Below are positions 59,760-64,000 of a stretch of DNA of 64,000 nt, one piece after another. Source of the DNA: an uncultured Clostridia bacterium (GTDB lineage: Bacteria; Bacillota; Clostridia; TANB77; CAG-508); assembly GCA_934120395.1 (NCBI GenBank), contig CAKOTZ010000001.1, positions 62,001 through 126,000 of the forward strand, written 5' to 3'. Position 1 is the stretch's first letter. Each line of letters starts with the position of its first letter. A program made the translations under genes and the position numbers. The notes under the pieces are model-generated. The model was not told the origin of the DNA, made no database searches, and worked only from the letters and a program-made list of their open reading frames with translations.

Positions 59760-61499
59760 ATGGGAAAAAGAGGAAAAATCATTATTTTAATTGTGTTAAT
59801 AGTTTTAATTTTAGTAGCATTAGGAGTTTTTTTAGGAATACGAGGTAATAGAAATTACAATATAGAGGAAATTACTACAAAGGATTACTTTGCCTTGTAT
59901 CAAAACGGAAAAGTTGGGGTAATTAATACAAAAGGAGAAGTTCTAATAGAACCTATCTATGATAATATTCAAATACCAAATCCAACAAAACCAGTTTTTA
60001 TTTGTTTGTTTAATTATAATAAACAAACAGATACTTATACTACCACCATTCGTAATGAAAAAAATGAAGAAATTTTTAATCAATATGAAGAAGTTAGCAG
60101 TATAAAAATAAATGGTATTGCTGGGGAAATACCATATGAGAAGTCAGCGTTAAAATACAAGAAAAATAATAGATATGGATTACTTGGCTTTGATGGAAAA
60201 GAAATAACAAAACCAATTTATGAAGAAATTGATAGCTTACCATATAAGGAAGGCGAATTTATAGTAAAAAAAGATGGAAAATATGGTGTTATAAATCCAA
60301 AGGGAACAAAAATGCTAAATTGGGAATACGATGATATTACTGGTGATGGATACTATGATAAAAATTATAAAAATGCTGGATATATTGCAGGGATAAAAAG
60401 TGAAGAAGGTTATCTATATTCTTATGTAAATTGTAATGGAAAGGTATTATTAAAAAAAGAATATAATGATATTGTAAGAATTAATGAAATAGATGATTCA
60501 AATAATGTATTTTTGATTGCATCGAAGACTGGGAAAAAAGGGTTGTTTAAAAATAATAAGCAAATTATTCCATGCGAATATCAATCGCTAGAATACAATG
60601 AAGAAACTAAGTTGGTTATTGCAAAAAGAAATGACAAATATGGAGTATTTGATTTAAATGGTAAAGAAATTTTGAGTGTTAACAATTCTGAACTAGCAAT
60701 AAAGGGAATTCATATATTAGCAACAAAAGATAATAAACAAAGTGAATACGATTTAAATGGCAAAGAAGTATCTGAAATGAAATATAAATCTGTTTCAGCA
60801 ACAAATAATGAAGAATTTTTTATTACAGTAAATCAATCTAATAGATATGGATTAATCAATAAAAAAGAAGTTGAAGTAATAGAAAATAAATATGCATATT
60901 TAGAATATTTAACTGGAAAATATTTTGCAGTTTATAGTGATGATAATAAAATTGGAATTATTGATAGTAGTGGAAGAATAGTTCTAGATATGAAATATGA
61001 TGTTGTACAAAAAATTAAAGGCAGCAACTTGATACAAGCAATAGTATTAAAAGATAATAATGTTGAACTATATACGGAAGATATTAAACAAGTAACTAGC
61101 CAAGAAAATGCAAGTGTTTATTTAGCTGACAATTATATTAAGTTAGTAAGTCCGAATAAAGTAAGTTACTTCAAATTAGATGGAACGGAAACAACAAGTA
61201 AAGAAATATTTCCAGACAATGAATTATTTGCAACTGTAAAAAATGGATTTTGGGGCTTCGAAGATAAAGAAGGAAAAATAAAAATCGAAAGAAAATATGA
61301 TAGTGTTACAGAATTTAATAAATATGGTTTTGCAGGAATAAAGCAGAATGGTAAATGGGGTGTTATAGATAAGAGTGGAAATATTATTGTAGAACCTATA
61401 TATTTAATCGAACAAAAAAACACGGAACCGAAGTTTTTAGGAAAGTATTATGAAATCAATTATAATGGAGACACATATTATACTAATGAAGTAAAATAA
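59760..61499 (+). CDS. WG-repeat protein, second copy
   Basis: 579 residues. N-terminal membrane helix (about 7-28), then WG repeats such as KVGVINTKGEVLIEPIYD, KYGVINPKGTKML and KWGVIDKSGNIIVEPIY. Paralogue of the protein at 13421, sharing order and the TKPVFIC segment. Repeats presumably face outside. Function unknown. Confidence 0.88.
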   Translation: MGKRGKIIILIVLIVLILVALGVFLGIRGNRNYNIEEITTKDYFALYQNGKVGVINTKGEVLIEPIYDNIQIPNPTKPVFICLFNYNKQTDTYTTTIRNEKNEEIFNQYEEVSSIKINGIAGEIPYEKSALKYKKNNRYGLLGFDGKEITKPIYEEIDSLPYKEGEFIVKKDGKYGVINPKGTKMLNWEYDDITGDGYYDKNYKNAGYIAGIKSEEGYLYSYVNCNGKVLLKKEYNDIVRINEIDDSNNVFLIASKTGKKGLFKNNKQIIPCEYQSLEYNEETKLVIAKRNDKYGVFDLNGKEILSVNNSELAIKGIHILATKDNKQSEYDLNGKEVSEMKYKSVSATNNEEFFITVNQSNRYGLINKKEVEVIENKYAYLEYLTGKYFAVYSDDNKIGIIDSSGRIVLDMKYDVVQKIKGSNLIQAIVLKDNNVELYTEDIKQVTSQENASVYLADNYIKLVSPNKVSYFKLDGTETTSKEIFPDNELFATVKNGFWGFEDKEGKIKIERKYDSVTEFNKYGFAGIKQNGKWGVIDKSGNIIVEPIYLIEQKNTEPKFLGKYYEINYNGDTYYTNEVK

Positions 61500-61519
61500 T
61501 TAAGATAGAAGGAAAGAAA

Positions 61520-62755
61520 ATGGAAATAGATAAATTAAATGAGTTAATAGTAGAAACTGAAAATGAAATACAAGAGGAGTTTAGAAAGATCGAAAAAATT
61601 GAAGAAATAAACAGCCGTAAAGTGTTACAAGCATTTCAAAAAAATCGAGTATCTGAAGTTCATTTTAATAGTACTACAGGCTATGGTTATGGAGACATTG
61701 GGAGAGAGTGTATCGAAAAAATATATGCAGATGTTTTTGAATGTGAAGATAGTTTAGTAAGGTCGCAATTTATTTCTGGTACACATGCACTTACTGTAAC
61801 TTTATTTGCATTGCTAAGACCGGGAGATACCTTGCTTAGTATTAATGGAAAACCTTATGATACATTAGATAAAGTAATAGGTATAGAAGAAAATGCTAGT
61901 TCATTAAAGTCGTTTGGTATTAATTATGATCAAATCGATTTAGTAAACAACGAATTTGATATACCAGCAATACAGGCTAGATTAAGAAAATCAAAGATAA
62001 AACTTATTGAAATACAACGTTCAGTTGGATATTCAGATAGAAATAGTATTACTATAGAACAGGTGGAAGAAGTAATAAATAAGATAAGAGAAGTTGATAA
62101 TGAAGTAATAATAATGGTAGATAATTGTTATTGTGAAATGGTTGGAACAAAAGAACCGACTCAGGTTGGAGCTGATGTGGTAATAGGTTCATTAATTAAA
62201 AATTTAGGAGGAGGACTAGCTTCAAATGGGGCTTATGTGGTTGGTAAAAAGGAATTAATTGAACGTGTAGCAGAACGTTTAACTGTTCCAGGACAAGGAA
62301 AAGAAGTTGGACCGACTTTAGGGATGAATAAACAAATTCTACAGGGCTTATTTATGGCGCCAAGTGTTGTTGCATCAAGTATTAAAACAGCAATTTTTGC
62401 TAGTAGATTACTAGAAAAATTAGGTTATAATGTAAAACCGAAGTATAATGATATTAGGTCAGATATTGTTCAAACTATTTCTTTTGGCAATGCAGATAAA
62501 TTAATAAAGTTTTGCCAAGGAATACAAATGGGTTCTCCAATAGATTCTGTATCTATTCCAGAACCGTGGGATATGCCGGGATATACAAACAAGGTTGTTA
62601 TGGCAGCGGGAGCATTTACTTCTGGTTCGTCAATTGAACTTAGTTGTGATGCACCTATTCGCGAACCATATATAGCATATTTGCAAGGAGGATTAACATA
62701 TCAATACGGAAAATTAGGTGTAATAAAAGCGGTTGAGAACCTAGAAGAGGTGTAA
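61520..62755 (+). CDS. Methionine gamma-lyase/aluminium-resistance family PLP enzyme
   Basis: 411 residues. Fold type I PLP protein: GTHALTVTLFALLRPGD, VDNCYCEMVG (Asp that pairs with the PLP nitrogen) and SLIKNLGGGLA, whose Lys should bind PLP. The C-terminal PGQGKEVGPTLG and EPYIAYLQGGLTY segments are those of the Alum_res family. Likely cleaves a sulfur amino acid; substrate unproven. RBS GAAGGAAAG. Confidence 0.9.
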   Translation: MEIDKLNELIVETENEIQEEFRKIEKIEEINSRKVLQAFQKNRVSEVHFNSTTGYGYGDIGRECIEKIYADVFECEDSLVRSQFISGTHALTVTLFALLRPGDTLLSINGKPYDTLDKVIGIEENASSLKSFGINYDQIDLVNNEFDIPAIQARLRKSKIKLIEIQRSVGYSDRNSITIEQVEEVINKIREVDNEVIIMVDNCYCEMVGTKEPTQVGADVVIGSLIKNLGGGLASNGAYVVGKKELIERVAERLTVPGQGKEVGPTLGMNKQILQGLFMAPSVVASSIKTAIFASRLLEKLGYNVKPKYNDIRSDIVQTISFGNADKLIKFCQGIQMGSPIDSVSIPEPWDMPGYTNKVVMAAGAFTSGSSIELSCDAPIREPYIAYLQGGLTYQYGKLGVIKAVENLEEV

Positions 62756-62756
62756 A

Positions 62757-63999
62757 ATGAAAGTTATTGTTGTAGGTCGGAGGACCAGCTGGCATGGTGT
62801 GTGCCATTAAGGCAAAACAAGAGGGAAATGATGTATTAATTTTAGAAAAAATGAACAGCTTAGGTAAGAAACTATTAATTACTGGAAAGGGAAGATGTAA
62901 TATCACAAATGCTATGCCAATTGAAGAGTTTATGACTAATATTCCGGGAAATTCTAAGTTCTTATATAGTTGTTTTCAAAATTTTAGTAATAAAGATATT
63001 ATTAATTTAATAGAAGAGCAAGGAGTAAAGACAAAAGTTGAAAGAGGTGATCGCGTTTTTCCAGAAAGTGATAGGTCACAAGATGTTTTAAATGCTTTTT
63101 TAGATCTATTGTTTAAGTTAGGAGTACGAGTAAAAACAAATTCAGAAGTTGTTAAAGTTTTAGTAGAAAATGGAAAGGTGAAGGCTGTTTTAACAAAAAA
63201 AGGAGAAAAATTAGAAGCAGATAAAGTTGTTTTGGCAACTGGCGGAAAGAGTTATTCTTCAACAGGCTCCAATGGAGATGGATATAGGATTGCGGAAGAA
63301 TTGGGACATAAGGTAACTCAAATTCGTCCATCACTAGTGCCATTAAATATTGTTGAAAAAGACATTTGCAAAAGCCTGCAAGGGTTAAGCTTGAAGAATG
63401 TAAAAGTAAAAATAGTTGCAAGGAAGAAATTATTATATGATGATTTTGGAGAAATGCTGTTCACGCACTTTGGCGTATCGGGTCCAACAATTTTAAGTGC
63501 TTCGGCAATTTTATTAAGACAAAAGAACTTGGAGATTGATTTAAAAAATAACGAGGTAAAATTAAAAATAGATTTAAAACCTGCTTTAAGTGAAGAAAAA
63601 TTAGATTTTAGAATTAGAAGAGATTTTGAGGAATATCATAAAAAACAATTTAAAAATAGCTTGGATAAATTGTTACCACAAAAATTAATACCTGTAATAA
63701 TAAAAAAATCTGAAATACTACCAGATAAAAAAATAAGCGAAATTTCAAAAGAAGAGAGAAAAAAATTAGTAGCTATATTAAAAAACCTAGAATTTACAAT
63801 TCAAGGTTTTAGAGATATAGAAGAAGCTATTGTAACAGCTGGAGGTATTAGTGTAAAGGAAATTGATCCAAAAACAATGCAATCTAAATTAGTTAATGGC
63901 TTATATTTTGCAGGAGAATTAATTGATGTTGATGCTTACACTGGTGGATTTAATTTACAAATAGCATATAGTACTGGATATACAGCGGGTAAGAATTAG
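62757..63999 (+). CDS. BaiN/HI0933-like flavoprotein, read through a +1 frameshift at CGG
   Basis: ATG 62757 has GAAGAGGTG upstream and follows the preceding stop directly. Codons 1-7 give MKVIVVG. Codon 8 is CGG; the zero frame stops ten codons later. Skipping the C gives MKVIVVGGGPAGMVCAIKAK, the complete Rossmann FAD-binding motif, and continues with GKRCNITNA-like motif GKGRCNITNA, VLATGGKS and DAYTGGFNLQIAYSTG. Total 413 residues, normal for the family (FAD-dependent oxidoreductases, including the bile-acid enzyme BaiN; the substrate here is unknown). No other in-frame start with an RBS would supply the glycine-rich loop. Confidence 0.9.
62778..62780 (+). other. In-frame CGG, +1 frameshift site at codon 8 of the flavoprotein
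   Basis: Context: GTA GGT CGG AGG ACC. Skipping C gives GGT GGA GGA CCA GCT GGC (G-G-G-P-A-G). Tetranucleotide CGGA. Confidence 0.9.
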
Positions 64000-64000
64000 G

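Noticed and set aside
12577..63999. The four frameshifted genes as ordinary pseudogenes or sequencing errors
   Set aside because: Each has one lesion only, always the same inserted base, always in frame as CGG before a Gly codon, with the rest intact. Random indels would affect homopolymers and various contexts. I keep read-level error as the main alternative to be tested.

Overview
The window is AT-rich, densely coded, low-GC Bacillota DNA, most likely from an anaerobic endospore-forming member of the Clostridia. The grounds are a full-length spoIIE, strong GGAGG ribosome binding sites, TTG and GTG starts, TTGAAA-N17-TATAAT promoters, and a gene set typical of gut Clostridia (half-size TSUP exporters, a clostridial pseudopilin, WG-repeat proteins, a methionine gamma-lyase-family enzyme). 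I see no rRNA, tRNA, IS element, prophage or CRISPR array.

Layout. 0-9.3 kb: the end of a DUF11/SdrD-type surface protein (A1) and a 2482-residue protein with two vWA domains (B1). 9.5-12 kb: spoIIE. 12-13.3 kb: a probable small structured RNA on the minus strand, a PBECR-like small protein and an acyl-ACP thioesterase with a +1 frameshift. 13.4-25.3 kb: housekeeping genes (a WG-repeat protein, acpS, tatD, htpX, lemA, a DUF4163-like protein, htrA, a pseudopilin, rnhB, a pyrimidine-nucleoside phosphorylase) and several small unknowns. 25.6-48.9 kb: two more A-B pairs of giant surface proteins (A2-B2, A3-B3). Together with A1-B1 this makes three copies of one two-gene module. The B proteins carry thioester-domain-like Cys/Gln motifs. 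49-64 kb: a zinc/manganese ABC transporter, ruvA, rarA, an XRE regulator, TSUP halves, a sortase with a thioester/Cna_B protein ending in LPKTGM, a CorC-like protein, a second WG-repeat protein, an aluminium-resistance/methionine-gamma-lyase-family enzyme and a BaiN-like flavoprotein.

The main observation concerns decoding. Four otherwise intact genes (thioesterase, surface protein B2, the metal ABC ATPase, the BaiN-like flavoprotein) are each broken by one +1 frameshift. At every break the zero frame reads CGG, and skipping its C gives a glycine codon (GGA, GGG) that restores a conserved sequence, including Walker A GENGAGKST and Rossmann VGGGPAG. I read all CGG triplets on the coding strand of about 20,000 codons. 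Dozens occur out of frame. The only other in-frame one is codon 9 of an odd small ORF at 17499, where a +1 shift would meet a TAA overlapping an ATG that has its own Shine-Dalgarno. The simplest reading is that CGG is effectively unassigned here and causes efficient +1 frameshifting, or that CGGR is read as a four-base glycine codon. Sequencing error would have to insert the same base in the same frame and context four times.

How the genes work together: the A/B modules, the sortase and the thioester pilin-like protein form a cell-surface/adhesion programme. HtrA, HtpX and LemA handle envelope quality control. The rest is core metabolism, DNA repair and sporulation. All coordinates and domain calls come from reading the sequence by eye; no database search was run.
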